Shown here: positions 37,124 through 45,637 of the stretch, piece by piece
How positions within the stretch are numbered: position 1 is the first letter of the stretch
How the letters are laid out: each line of letters begins with the position of its first letter
Origin: Sanguibacter suaedae
GTDB lineage: Bacteria; Actinomycetota; Actinomycetes; Actinomycetales; Cellulomonadaceae
Direction: 5' to 3'
DNA: 64,000 bases
NCBI RefSeq assembly: GCF_016342785.1
Contig: NZ_JAEINH010000006.1
Span: forward strand, 1 to 64,000
Translations under genes and position numbers: made by a program
Notes under the pieces: generated by a model
Seen by the model: only the letters and a program-made list of their open reading frames with translations
What the model was told of the DNA's origin: nothing
Databases searched by the model: none

Positions 37124-39253
37124 TCAGCCGTTCATGACTCGGGCGAGGGACCGCAGGCGCGCGTTGTCGAGGAGGTCCTCGAGGAGCACGACGTTGCCGA
37201 TGGAGTCCCCGAGCGGCACCTTCCAGTTGGGGTACTCCTGGTCCGTCCCGGGCTGGTTCTGCGCGCGCCTCTCCCCCACGGCGTCCGCGAGGGACACCCC
37301 GAGGAGCACGGCGGGCGTCATGCGGACGTACCGGTGGAGGGCCTCGACGAGCTCGCGCTCGGACGGCTCGATCCCGACGAGCCCGAGGTCCGACAGGGCC
37401 GCGACCATCTGGTCACGCTCCTCCTTCGCCGCCTGACGGACGGTGTGCACCGGTTCCGTGAGCAGACCCAGCCGCTCGCGGATCTCCACGTGCTCGCCGG
37501 CGAGGTACCCGGCGGACGGCGGCAGGTCGTGCGTCGTGACCGTGGTGAGGGACAGCGGACGGAAGCTCTCCGGCCTGGCGGGCAGGCCGTCCTGCTCCTT
37601 CTCGAACCACAGGACCGACGTTCCGAGGACACCGCGCTCCGTGAGGTAGTCCCGCACCCACGGCTCGAAGACCCCGAGGTCCTCGCCGATGACGATCGCC
37701 CCGGCACGCTGGGCCTCGAGGCACAGGATCCCGATGAGCGCGTCGTGGTCGTAGCGCACGTACACGCCCTCGTCCGCCCCCTGACCCTGCGGGATCCACC
37801 AGAGCCGGAAGAGACCGATGACGTGGTCGATGCGCAGCGCGCCGGCGTGACGGAGCACGGTGCGCAGCAGGTCGCGGTACGCGGCGTAGCCGGTCCGTGC
37901 GAGCTCCTCCGGGTGCCACGGGGGCTGGGACCAGTTCTGACCCTGCTGGTTGTACATGTCCGGCGGGGCACCCACCCCGATGCCGTTCGCGAGGACCCCC
38001 GCGAGGGCCCAGGCGTCGGCGCCGGAGGGATGGACGCCGACGGCGAGGTCGTGCATGACACCGATGGACATCCCGCCGTCGAGGGCGGCGCGCTGCGCCT
38101 GCTCGAGCTGGACGTCCGCCACCCACTGCAACCAGCAGTAGAAGTCGATCTCGTCGGAGAGCTCTGCTCGCAGCTCCTTGACGACGTCCGACGTGACGTC
38201 GTCGGCACCGTCGGGCCAGGGGCCGCCCTGGAAGTGGTCGGTGAGCGCGCACCACGTCGCGAAGTCCTCGAGGCCACGGCCCTGGGAGCGGCGGAACTCC
38301 TGGAACGCGGTCTCCCGCGCCGCGGAGCGCGGCGCCCCGAAGACGACGCGCAGAGCCGACTTCTTGGCCTCCCACGACGCGTCGCGGTCGATGGGACCGG
38401 GGTCGGTGCTCATCTCCCGAACCCCGTCGGCGGACCACTCGATGAGGGACCGGTCGGCGGCGGACAGGTACGCGGTCTCCCGGATGTCCTCGACGCGCAG
38501 GTAGATGGGGTTGACGAAGCGCCTGCTCACCGGCAGGTACGGGGACGGGGTCATGGGGGTAGTGGGCTCGGCCGCGGCCACCGGGTTGATGAGGAGGAAG
38601 TCGGCGTCGAGGCTGCGTCCCGCGAGCCACCCGAGGTCGGCCAGGTCCGCGAAGTCCCCGACGCCCCACGACTGGCGTGAACGCACGGAGTAGAGCTGCG
38701 CCATGAGCCCCCATGCCTGCCGCTCCGCGAGATCGGCGGGGACCTCGAGCCGTGCGGGCGTCACGACGAGGGTCGCACGCGACTGTCCGTCGGCGGTGCG
38801 CGCACGGACCTCGTGCCACCCGAGCGGGAGGTCCTCTGGCAGCTCGAAGACCGCACGACCGATGGCGCGCCCGTCGACGACGTGCGGCTCCGTGTACACG
38901 TCGAGCTGGCCCAGCACCCGCTCCCCCGCACCGTCCTCGAGCTCGACCCACACCTCGACCTCGAGCCCGTCGGTGACGTGCACCGGCAGCTCGGTGGCAC
39001 GCCCCGCCGTGGCGACGACCGTGGGGGGGAGCATCCGGCGCCACTCGCGGTCCGCGACGCTCGCGAGCGCCACGTCGATCCGCTCGGGGCTCGACGCGTC
39101 GACCCCCAGGGCGTCGAGGACGGCGACGAGGGTGTGCTCGGCGGCGTACTTCTTCTCCCCGTGGAACCCCCAGTGGTCCGGCGAGATGCCGTAGGCGACC
39201 GCGAGGTCGACGAGAGCGGGTGAGGGCGTTGACTTCTGCTCGACGGGGTCCAC
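37124..39253 (-). CDS. malQ: 4-alpha-glucanotransferase (amylomaltase, GH77)
   Basis: Transfers glucan segments between maltodextrins in glycogen and maltose metabolism. The 709-residue protein has an N-terminal extension of about 160 residues (actinobacterial type) followed by the GH77 barrel. RQSWGVGDFADLADLGWLAG opens the barrel. ALRIDHVIGLFRLWWIPQG carries the nucleophile Asp, GAIVIGEDLGVFEPWVRDYL the acid/base Glu, and VTTHDLPPSAGYL the third acid. The GTG at 39253 has AGGA 7 nt upstream. The much longer frame upstream is a shadow of mscS on the other strand. Confidence 0.95.
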   Translation of the reverse strand: MDPVEQKSTPSPALVDLAVAYGISPDHWGFHGEKKYAAEHTLVAVLDALGVDASSPERIDVALASVADREWRRMLPPTVVATAGRATELPVHVTDGLEVEVWVELEDGAGERVLGQLDVYTEPHVVDGRAIGRAVFELPEDLPLGWHEVRARTADGQSRATLVVTPARLEVPADLAERQAWGLMAQLYSVRSRQSWGVGDFADLADLGWLAGRSLDADFLLINPVAAAEPTTPMTPSPYLPVSRRFVNPIYLRVEDIRETAYLSAADRSLIEWSADGVREMSTDPGPIDRDASWEAKKSALRVVFGAPRSAARETAFQEFRRSQGRGLEDFATWCALTDHFQGGPWPDGADDVTSDVVKELRAELSDEIDFYCWLQWVADVQLEQAQRAALDGGMSIGVMHDLAVGVHPSGADAWALAGVLANGIGVGAPPDMYNQQGQNWSQPPWHPEELARTGYAAYRDLLRTVLRHAGALRIDHVIGLFRLWWIPQGQGADEGVYVRYDHDALIGILCLEAQRAGAIVIGEDLGVFEPWVRDYLTERGVLGTSVLWFEKEQDGLPARPESFRPLSLTTVTTHDLPPSAGYLAGEHVEIRERLGLLTEPVHTVRQAAKEERDQMVAALSDLGLVGIEPSERELVEALHRYVRMTPAVLLGVSLADAVGERRAQNQPGTDQEYPNWKVPLGDSIGNVVLLEDLLDNARLRSLARVMNG

Positions 39254-39322
39254 GCTTGAATCCTGCCAGAGAGCGCGCCCACCGGCAGCAGGGACGTCGG
39301 CGCGGCGGCCTCCCTGGATCGG

Positions 39323-39328
39323 TAACCT
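39323..39328 (+). promoter_or_regulatory. putative -10 of leaderless mscS
   Basis: TAACCT, 6 nt before the ATG at 39335. Confidence 0.45.
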
Positions 39329-39334
39329 GCCCCC

Positions 39335-40351
39335 ATGGACCTCTCCGACATCGCTCCCGAGGACTTCGAGCCCTCGAGCGCCGACTGGTGGCTCGACTGG
39401 TTCCTCGGGACCCCGCTGCGCCTCCTCATCACCCTCGTCGTCGGGCTCGTCGTGCTCGTCGTGCTGCGCCGCGTGATCCGGACGGTGACCAACCACATCG
39501 CGGACGGCACGGCTCTCGGCAGGCCGGGCCTCCGGGAGCTGGGAGGCACCGAGGTGGGGTCCGCGATCCTCCGCAACAACCCGCTGGCGAGCGCCCGCCG
39601 CGCCCAGCGCGCCCGGACCATCGGCTCGGTCCTGCGCTCGGGGGCGACCCTCGTGGTGGGGGCGGTCGTGCTGCTCATGATGCTCTCGGACGTGGGCGTG
39701 AACATCATGCCGCTGCTCGCGTCCGCCGGCGTCGCGGGTGTGGCCCTCGGCTTCGGTGCCCAGAGCCTCGTGAAGGACTTCCTCTCGGGGACGTTCATGC
39801 TCCTCGAGGACCAGTACGGCGTCGGTGACGTCGTGACCTTCGGCGAGGTCACGGGGACCGTGGAGGCGGTGGCGCTGCGCGTGACGAAGGTGCGGGACAT
39901 CTCGGGCACCCTCTGGTACCTGCGCAACGGGGAGATCCTCAGCGTCGGCAACCAGACCCAGGGGTGGGCCCGCGCCATGGTGGAGGTCCAGCTCCGCCCG
40001 GACGCGGACGTCGAGGGTGCACGGGAGCTGCTGCGGAGCGCGGGACGGCGCCTCACGGACGACCCGGTGCTGAGCACCTATCTCCAGGAGGAGCCCGAGG
40101 TCATCGGTATCGAGGCCCTGAGCGCGGAGTCCATGAAGTTCAAGGTCCAGGTGAAGACGAACCCCGCGATGCAGTGGGAGGTCGCGCGGGCGCTGCGCGT
40201 CGCGGTGCGCGAGGAGCTCGAGGGGGCACGCGTCCAGATGGCCATCCAGCAACAGACGCTCGTGGTCTCCGAGACGGGGGCCACGTCGACGGACGCCGCC
40301 GCGGCCGCGAGCACCTCGGGACCCGTGGGAGGCCCTGGCACACCTCCCTGA
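39335..40351 (+). CDS. small-conductance mechanosensitive channel (MscS family)
   Basis: A 338-residue pressure-relief channel. Hydrophobic helices lie at about residues 28-45 (LLITLVVGLVVLVVL), 90-110, and the pore helix TM3 at 115-140. TM3 has the Gly/Ala-rich pattern IMPLLASAGVAGVALGFGAQSLVKDFLSG typical of MscS. The beta domain GDVVTFGEVTGTVEAVALRVTKVRD follows, then a C-terminal cytosolic vestibule and an Ala/Ser/Gly-rich tail. The transcript appears leaderless; the gene is followed by a strong hairpin. Confidence 0.93.
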   Translation: MDLSDIAPEDFEPSSADWWLDWFLGTPLRLLITLVVGLVVLVVLRRVIRTVTNHIADGTALGRPGLRELGGTEVGSAILRNNPLASARRAQRARTIGSVLRSGATLVVGAVVLLMMLSDVGVNIMPLLASAGVAGVALGFGAQSLVKDFLSGTFMLLEDQYGVGDVVTFGEVTGTVEAVALRVTKVRDISGTLWYLRNGEILSVGNQTQGWARAMVEVQLRPDADVEGARELLRSAGRRLTDDPVLSTYLQEEPEVIGIEALSAESMKFKVQVKTNPAMQWEVARALRVAVREELEGARVQMAIQQQTLVVSETGATSTDAAAAASTSGPVGGPGTPP

Positions 40352-40364
40352 CCCGCGACGCACG

Positions 40365-40402
40365 GACGGCCACGCCCCGGCGTGCGCCGGGACGTGGCCG
40401 TC
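40365..40402. terminator. bidirectional hairpin terminator (mscS/EIIB)
   Basis: An 18-bp inverted repeat with one mismatch (arms 40365-40382 and 40385-40402) between convergent genes; no T-tract. Confidence 0.65.
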
Positions 40403-40448
40403 GGGTCGGGCCTCGCGAGGTGCGGGGCCCGGGGGCGACGCAGAGGGG

Positions 40449-40679
40449 TCAGCGCAGCCCGTCGAGCTCTGCTGCGAGGTTGTCGGCCTCGGGGCCCACG
40501 ATCACCTGGACGACGCGGCCGGAGCGGACGACGCCGAACGCCCCCGTCGCCTTGAGGCCGGGCTCGTCGACGAGGTCCGGGTCCGTGACCTCGACGCGGA
40601 GCCGCGTGATGCAGGGTTCGAGGTCGACGACGTTCTTCTGGCCGCCCAGCGCCTCGAGGATCTGCTCTGCCTTGCTCAT
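40449..40679 (-). CDS. stand-alone PTS EIIB protein (glucose/sucrose family)
   Basis: A 76-residue EIIB domain of the phosphotransferase system. The phosphorylated Cys is residue 23 in LEPCITRLRVEVTD, with typical start AEQILEALGGQKNV and end VQVIVGPEADNLAAEL. In most bacteria this domain is fused to EIIC, but here it is a separate protein, which occurs in some Actinobacteria. GAGGAG precedes the ATG. It diverges from the enzyme I gene across a 107-nt promoter region. Neither EIIC, EIIA nor HPr is in the window, so the sugar is unknown. Confidence 0.92.
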   Translation of the reverse strand: MSKAEQILEALGGQKNVVDLEPCITRLRVEVTDPDLVDEPGLKATGAFGVVRSGRVVQVIVGPEADNLAAELDGLR

Positions 40680-40786
40680 CGAATAACTCCTCTTCGTTGC
40701 GTGGACGAACTCCCGGGACCAAGAGTAGTCGCCTCGACGAAGAAGTCCTGCGAGACTTCCTCAGAGCGAACGACCAGGAGGTCCGT

Positions 40787-42478
40787 ATGGGCAGCACGAG
40801 TCCCCGCACCGTCACCGGGATCGGGGTGTGCCCCGGTCTCGCGGTCGGGCCCGTGGTGCACCTGTCCGAACCCGTCGAGGAGCCGTCGCCGGGCCTGCGG
40901 CTGTCGCCCCGGGACGACCACGAGGCGAGCGCCGCGACCATCGACGACGCGAGCACCGTCGTCACCGCGGACCTCGAGCACGCCGCGGCGCGGGCGACGG
41001 GCGAGACGCGGGAGGTGCTCGAGGCGACCGCGGCCATCGCGGCCGACCCGTCGCTCGTCGCCGACGCCCGGCGCCGTGTCGTCGAGGACCACCTCGTGCC
41101 CGAGCGGGCGGTGTGGGAGGCCGCGGCCGAGGTGGCCGACCAGTTCGCCGCCCTCGGCGGGTACCTGGCCGAGCGTGCGGACGACGTCCGGGACATCCGG
41201 GACCGTCTCGTCGCGGTCCTCACCGGCCGTCCTCGTCCGGGGCTGCCCGCGTGCAGCGGTCCCGTGGTCCTCGTCGCGGCCGACCTGCCGCCGTCGGTCG
41301 CGGCGACGCTCGACCCCGACCTCGTCGTGGGCATCGTCACCGACGGGGCGGGGCCGACGTCGCACACCGCGATCGTCGCGCGGTCCCGCGGGATCCCGGC
41401 CGTGGTAGCGGCGCGCGGCGCGTCGCAGGTCCTCGCCGCGGGCAGCACCGTCCTCGTCAACGGCGGGACGGGCGTCGTCACCCTGGACCCCACCGCGGAG
41501 CAGGTGCAGGAGGCCCGCGCCCTCGCCGCACGGCGACGCACGTTCTCGGGGACCGGTCGCACCCGCGACGGGCACCGCGTGCAGCTCCTCGCGAACATCG
41601 GCTCCCCCGACGAGGCGGGGCCCGCCGCGGACGCGGGGGCCGAGGGCGTCGGTCTGTTCCGCTCGGAGTTCTGCTTCCTTGGCCGCGACACACCGCCCAC
41701 CGTCGAGGAGCAGGTCGCGGAGTACCGCCGCGTCCTGTCCGCGTTCCCGGGGCGCAAGGTCGTGGTGCGCACCCTCGACTCCGGGGCGGACAAGCCGCTG
41801 GCGTTCCTCGCTGCGGACGACGAGCAGAACCCGGCCCTGGGGGTGAGAGGGCTGCGGACTGCTCAGCGGTACCCGGGGCTCCTCGAGGACCAGCTGGGGG
41901 CGATCGCGACCGCGACCTCGCTCGAGCAGGCGGACGTGTGGGTCATGGCGCCCATGGTGTCCACCGTCGCCGAGACCGAGGACTTCGTGGCGGCCTGCGC
42001 CCGGCACGGGCTGGACGTCGCCGGCGTCATGGTCGAGGTACCCAGCGCAGCGCTCCTCGCCGGACCCATCCTGGCCCGTGCGTCGTTCGCGTCCATCGGC
42101 ACCAACGACCTCACGCAGTACGCGATGGCTGCCGACCGGCTCCTCGGCTCGCTGGCCGAGCTGTCCGACCCCTGGCAGCCCGCGGTCCTCCAGCTCGTCG
42201 CAGCGACGTGCCGCGGCGGTGCCGCGCAGGGCCGGCCCGTGGGCGTGTGCGGGGAGGCTGCCTCCCACCCCGTCCTCGCCCTCGTCCTCGTGGGCCTCGG
42301 CGTCACCTCGCTCTCGATGACCCCCCGTGCGCTCGCCGACGTCGCCGCGGCGCTCGAGGTGGTCGACGTCGACACGTGCCGGCAGGTCGCGCAGCTGGCT
42401 CTCGCCGCGGAGTCGGCCCAGGACGCCCGGGAGGTCGTGCGGTCGCGGCTGCCCGAGCTCGACGCCCTGGGACTCTGA
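40787..42478 (+). CDS. ptsI: phosphoenolpyruvate--protein phosphotransferase (PTS enzyme I)
   Basis: First phosphocarrier of the PTS, passing phosphate from PEP to HPr. The 563-residue protein has the N-terminal HPr-interacting/phosphohistidine domain, with active-site His 193 in GPTSHTAIVARS. The PEP-binding barrel follows: GAEGVGLFRSEFCFLGR, VVVRTLDSGADKPL, FASIGTNDLTQYAMAADR and the Cys-containing GVCGEAASHP. The ATG at 40787 follows AGGAGG; 30 codons upstream in frame have no support. It pairs divergently with the lone EIIB gene. Confidence 0.96.
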   Translation: MGSTSPRTVTGIGVCPGLAVGPVVHLSEPVEEPSPGLRLSPRDDHEASAATIDDASTVVTADLEHAAARATGETREVLEATAAIAADPSLVADARRRVVEDHLVPERAVWEAAAEVADQFAALGGYLAERADDVRDIRDRLVAVLTGRPRPGLPACSGPVVLVAADLPPSVAATLDPDLVVGIVTDGAGPTSHTAIVARSRGIPAVVAARGASQVLAAGSTVLVNGGTGVVTLDPTAEQVQEARALAARRRTFSGTGRTRDGHRVQLLANIGSPDEAGPAADAGAEGVGLFRSEFCFLGRDTPPTVEEQVAEYRRVLSAFPGRKVVVRTLDSGADKPLAFLAADDEQNPALGVRGLRTAQRYPGLLEDQLGAIATATSLEQADVWVMAPMVSTVAETEDFVAACARHGLDVAGVMVEVPSAALLAGPILARASFASIGTNDLTQYAMAADRLLGSLAELSDPWQPAVLQLVAATCRGGAAQGRPVGVCGEAASHPVLALVLVGLGVTSLSMTPRALADVAAALEVVDVDTCRQVAQLALAAESAQDAREVVRSRLPELDALGL

Positions 42479-42535
42479 GGAGCGCGTGCACGACGGGCCG
42501 TGGTCCGAGGACGTGGCCGCAGCGGGACAGGGAGA

Positions 42536-42566
42536 CGGGAGGTGCGCTCCGTCGCGGCACCTCCCG
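42536..42566 (+). terminator. putative ptsI terminator hairpin
   Basis: A perfect 10-bp stem (CGGGAGGTGC and complement) with an 11-nt loop, 58 nt after the ptsI stop. Confidence 0.5.
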
Positions 42567-42717
42567 ACCCTGGACTTCCGTCCGGCGGCAGCCGCCCCCT
42601 GCCCGGCACCGCCCACCTCTAGGATGCACCCGTCGGACCCGCTTCGCCCGCCGGGCGTGAGGCAACGCACGCCCGGCACCGGGCCACCCGGGCGTCGACG
42701 TTTGCGATGATGGCCGG

Positions 42718-43116
42718 GTGAGCGACACCACCCCAGCCCCCGAGTCCTTCTTCGCGCTCGTCGGAGGCCACGAGACGTTCGTGCGTCTCGTCGACGCCTT
42801 CTACGACGGGGTGGCCACGGACCCGGTCCTGCGCGACATGTACCCGGAGGAGGACCTCGGCCCCGCGAAGGTCCGGCTGACGATGTTCCTCGAGCAGTAC
42901 TGGGGAGGTCCGACGACGTACTCCGAGCAGCGCGGGCACCCGCGCCTGCGCATGCGGCACGCCCCGTACAAGGTCAACCCCGGCGCGCGGGACCGCTGGC
43001 TCGCGCACATGCGCGCCGCCGTGGCGACGCTCGGCCTTCCGCCGCTCCACGAGGCGACACTCTGGGACTACCTCGAGCGTGCCGCGCACTCCCTCATCAA
43101 CACCTTCGACGAGTAG
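42718..43116 (+). CDS. group II truncated haemoglobin (GlbO-like)
   Basis: A 132-residue 2-over-2 globin. Family markers are FVRLVDAFYDGVATDPVLRDMYP and the central FLEQYWGGPTTYSEQRGHPRLRMRHAPYKV, with the proximal His in RMRHAPY and Tyr/Trp at the distal side. RDRWLAHMRAAV follows, carrying the conserved G-helix Trp of group II. The role is oxygen or NO chemistry, or peroxide protection, inferred from GlbO of mycobacteria. A GTG start with only a weak ribosome site; a GATGAT hexamer 6 nt upstream may allow leaderless initiation. The thioesterase tesB follows after 7 nt. Confidence 0.93.
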   Translation: MSDTTPAPESFFALVGGHETFVRLVDAFYDGVATDPVLRDMYPEEDLGPAKVRLTMFLEQYWGGPTTYSEQRGHPRLRMRHAPYKVNPGARDRWLAHMRAAVATLGLPPLHEATLWDYLERAAHSLINTFDE

Positions 43117-43123
43117 GACGACC

Positions 43124-44032
43124 GTGCCGGACCCCGAGAAGCCCGTACCGACCACCGCCACGGCGGACCACGACCCCCTCGCGCACCTGCTCGACGTCCT
43201 CGCCCTGAGCTACCACGGGGCCGAGACCGGCGAGGACGTGTACTCCGGTGCCAGCGTGCACCAGCCCAACGGACGCGTCTACGGCGGGCAGGTCCTCGCC
43301 CAGGCGCTCCTCGCGGCCGGCGCCACCGTGGACCGCGGACGTCTCCCCCACTCCCTCCACGGGTACTTCCTGCGAGCCGGTGACGTCGCCCAGCCCGTCG
43401 ACTTCGCGGTCGAGCGCCTCCGTGACGGACGCTCGTTCAGCGCCCGTCGGACGCACGCGTACCAGGGCGGCCAGGCCATCCTGTCGATGATCGCCTCCTT
43501 CCAGGAGGACCAGCCCGGCCTCGAGCACTCGTCCGCCATGCCCGACGTCCCGGCGCCCGACGACGTGGTGTCCGCCCACGACGCGCTCAGCGCGATCGAC
43601 CACCCCAGAGCCCGGTGGTGGTCACGCCAGTCCGCGTTCGACGTCCGCCACGTGCAGGGCTCCCTGTACCTCGGGGCGGGCCCGGAGGCCACCGACCACC
43701 AGGCCGTGTGGATGCGCTCGCGCGGCACCGTGCCCGACGACCAGCTCCTGCACCGCGCGGTCCTCGCCTACGCGTGCGACCAGATCATGCTCGAACCCAT
43801 CCTCCGCACCGTGGGCCACAGCTGGGCGACGCCCGGGCTGAGCGTCGCGAGCCTCGACCACGCCATGTGGTGGCACCGGGACGTCCGCGTCGACGACTGG
43901 CTGCTGTACGTCCAGTCCTCGTCGTCGGCGCAGGGGGGTCGGGGCCTCGGTTCGGCGCGCGTCTTCGCCCAGGACGGCACCCTCGTCGCGAGCATCGCCC
44001 AGGAGGGCATGGTCCGCGTCCCCGAGGTCTGA
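43124..44032 (+). CDS. acyl-CoA thioesterase II (TesB-like)
   Basis: A 302-residue double-hotdog enzyme that hydrolyses acyl-CoA to fatty acid and CoA. The N-terminal hotdog contains GRVYGGQVLAQALLAAG and LHGYFLRAGDVAQPVDFAVERLRDGRSFSARRTHAYQGGQAI. The C-terminal hotdog contains the catalytic-type Asp in AYACDQIMLEP and LDHAMWWHRDVRVDDWLLY. The GTG at 43124 was chosen on AGGA upstream and family alignment. It begins 7 nt after the haemoglobin gene and is likely cotranscribed with it. Confidence 0.93.
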   Translation: MPDPEKPVPTTATADHDPLAHLLDVLALSYHGAETGEDVYSGASVHQPNGRVYGGQVLAQALLAAGATVDRGRLPHSLHGYFLRAGDVAQPVDFAVERLRDGRSFSARRTHAYQGGQAILSMIASFQEDQPGLEHSSAMPDVPAPDDVVSAHDALSAIDHPRARWWSRQSAFDVRHVQGSLYLGAGPEATDHQAVWMRSRGTVPDDQLLHRAVLAYACDQIMLEPILRTVGHSWATPGLSVASLDHAMWWHRDVRVDDWLLYVQSSSSAQGGRGLGSARVFAQDGTLVASIAQEGMVRVPEV

Positions 44033-44080
44033 CGGCCGCTCGCCGCGCGACGCGCGGGGCGCCGTGTGCACACTGGCACC

Positions 44081-45064
44081 ATGCCACGACTGCGCCGTGT
44101 CTCCGTCTCCTCGCCCGGCTTCACGCGGCGGCGCTCCGGCAAAGGGTTCACGTACCTCGACACGCAGGGACGACGGATCACCGACCCGGAGGTCCTCGCC
44201 CGGTGCCGGGGTCTCGCCGTCCCACCGGCGTGGACCGACGTGTGGATCTGCCCCGTCGACAACGGGCACGTCCAGGCGTTCGGGCACGACGCGGCGGGAC
44301 GGGGTCAGTACATCTACCACCCGCAGTGGCGTGAGCGGCGTGACCGCGCGAAGCACGACCACGTCCTCCTGGTGGGTGCGCGGCTCCCCGCCGCCCGGCG
44401 CAGGGTGGCCCGTGATCTGAGGGTGGAGGGCATGCCCCGTGAACGGGTGCTGGCCCTCGCGTTCCGTCTCCTCGACGTCGGGTACTTCCGGTTGGGGGGC
44501 GAGGCCTACGCCCAGCAGAACGAGTCCTACGGGTTGTCGACGCTGCTCAAGGAGCACGTCACGGCGCGCACCGACGGCACCGTGCAGTTCTGCTTCCCGG
44601 CGAAGTCCGGGCAGGTGCGCGAGCTCGTCCTCGACGACCCCGACGTCCACGCCGCGGTCCGGGCCCTGCGGGCGCGACGCGGCGGGGAGCGACTGCTCGC
44701 GTGGCAGGTCTCGTCCTCACCGGTCGAGTGGCGTGAGGTGACGTCCAGCGACGTCTCCGCGCACGTCAAGGACCTCCTCGGGGACGACGCGAGCCCCAAG
44801 GACTTCAGGACGTGGCACGCCACCGTCCTCGCCGCGCAGGGGCTCGCCGACGCCGGTGCGCCGCCGTCGTCGGACCGCCGTCGCAGGTCCGTGGTGACCG
44901 GCGTCGTCCGGGAGGTCGCCGCGGAGCTCGGGAACACCCCGGCCGTGTGCCGTGCCTCGTACATCGACCCGAGGCTGTTCGACCTCTGGGAACGGGGCAG
45001 GACGATCTCTCCGACCCGGTCGACGCGTGCCGCCGAGGCAGCAGTGCTGGACCTCCTCGGCTGA
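44081..45064 (+). CDS. DNA topoisomerase IB (poxvirus/eukaryote type)
   Basis: A 327-residue enzyme that relaxes supercoils through a 3'-phosphotyrosyl intermediate. The small N-terminal domain ends near VWICPVDNGHVQAFGHDAAGR. The catalytic domain has an Arg in GYFRLGGEAYA, a Lys in FPAKSG and an Arg in KDFRTWHA. The block LGNTPAVCRASYIDPRL holds the nucleophile Tyr near 294; Asn takes the place of the poxvirus His, as in other bacterial members. The ATG at 44081 has a CACACT hexamer 6 nt upstream. The enzyme type is found in only a subset of bacteria. Confidence 0.93.
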   Translation: MPRLRRVSVSSPGFTRRRSGKGFTYLDTQGRRITDPEVLARCRGLAVPPAWTDVWICPVDNGHVQAFGHDAAGRGQYIYHPQWRERRDRAKHDHVLLVGARLPAARRRVARDLRVEGMPRERVLALAFRLLDVGYFRLGGEAYAQQNESYGLSTLLKEHVTARTDGTVQFCFPAKSGQVRELVLDDPDVHAAVRALRARRGGERLLAWQVSSSPVEWREVTSSDVSAHVKDLLGDDASPKDFRTWHATVLAAQGLADAGAPPSSDRRRRSVVTGVVREVAAELGNTPAVCRASYIDPRLFDLWERGRTISPTRSTRAAEAAVLDLLG

Positions 45065-45075
45065 CCACGGCGGCC

Positions 45076-45573
45076 TCATCTCCTGCGGAAGACCACCGGT
45101 GGCTCGACGTACGGCTGCCAGGCCAGCCGTTCCTGCGCGGTGATCCTGCGCGGTCGTCCGCTCGCCGCGTCGGTCACCACGATCGTGGTGCTCGCCCGGA
45201 CGAACGGCTGCTCGCCGAGCGTCGGCCCCGTCCGCGGGGTCCCCGGGACGTCGCCGTGGATCTCGTAGCAGACGTCGAGGCTGGCGCCGGCCACCCGTCC
45301 GAGCCACATCTCCACGCGGACCGGCGCCCGCGTGTAGGCGAGCGGACGCAGGTACTCGATCTCCTGCCTCGCGACGAGGGTGTGGGACGTGGCTGCGGGC
45401 CCCGACTCGAGGACGGCCGTGGGCCACGCGTCGACCTCCTCCGCCTCCGGGTGGGCCCAGAAGGCGCTGATCCGCGCCTCCTCGAGGAGACGGAGGACCT
45501 CGACGTTGTTCACGTGGCCGTACGCGTCGAGGTCGGACCAGCGCAGGCGGACGGGGACGTGCAGTCGCGTCAT
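45076..45573 (-). CDS. acyl-CoA thioesterase (hotdog, 4HBT-like)
   Basis: A 165-residue single-hotdog thioesterase. The start VRLRWSDLDAYGHVNNVEVLRLLEEARISAF is the 4-hydroxybenzoyl-CoA thioesterase signature, with its catalytic-type Asp in SDLDAYGHVNN. ARQEIEYLRPLAYTRAPVRVEMWL follows. The substrate is unknown. A TACGGT hexamer 6 nt upstream of the ATG suggests a leaderless transcript. It ends 11 nt from the convergent topoisomerase gene. The longer frame covering it upstream is a shadow of the neighbouring GTPase gene. Confidence 0.9.
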   Translation of the reverse strand: MTRLHVPVRLRWSDLDAYGHVNNVEVLRLLEEARISAFWAHPEAEEVDAWPTAVLESGPAATSHTLVARQEIEYLRPLAYTRAPVRVEMWLGRVAGASLDVCYEIHGDVPGTPRTGPTLGEQPFVRASTTIVVTDAASGRPRRITAQERLAWQPYVEPPVVFRRR

Positions 45574-45579
45574 GCACCC

Positions 45580-45585
45580 ACCGTA
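45580..45585 (-). promoter_or_regulatory. putative -10 of leaderless thioesterase gene
   Basis: TACGGT on the reverse strand, 6 nt before the ATG at 45573. Confidence 0.4.
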
Positions 45586-45637
45586 CCGGCGGACCCCACG
45601 GCGCCCCACGGCGCGCCGCGGCGCGCCGGGCGCCCGA

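Noticed and set aside
39254-40363. N-terminal extension of the malQ frame to 1079 codons
   Set aside because: The extension is antisense to mscS; the GTG at 39253 with a ribosome site gives the normal MalQ start.
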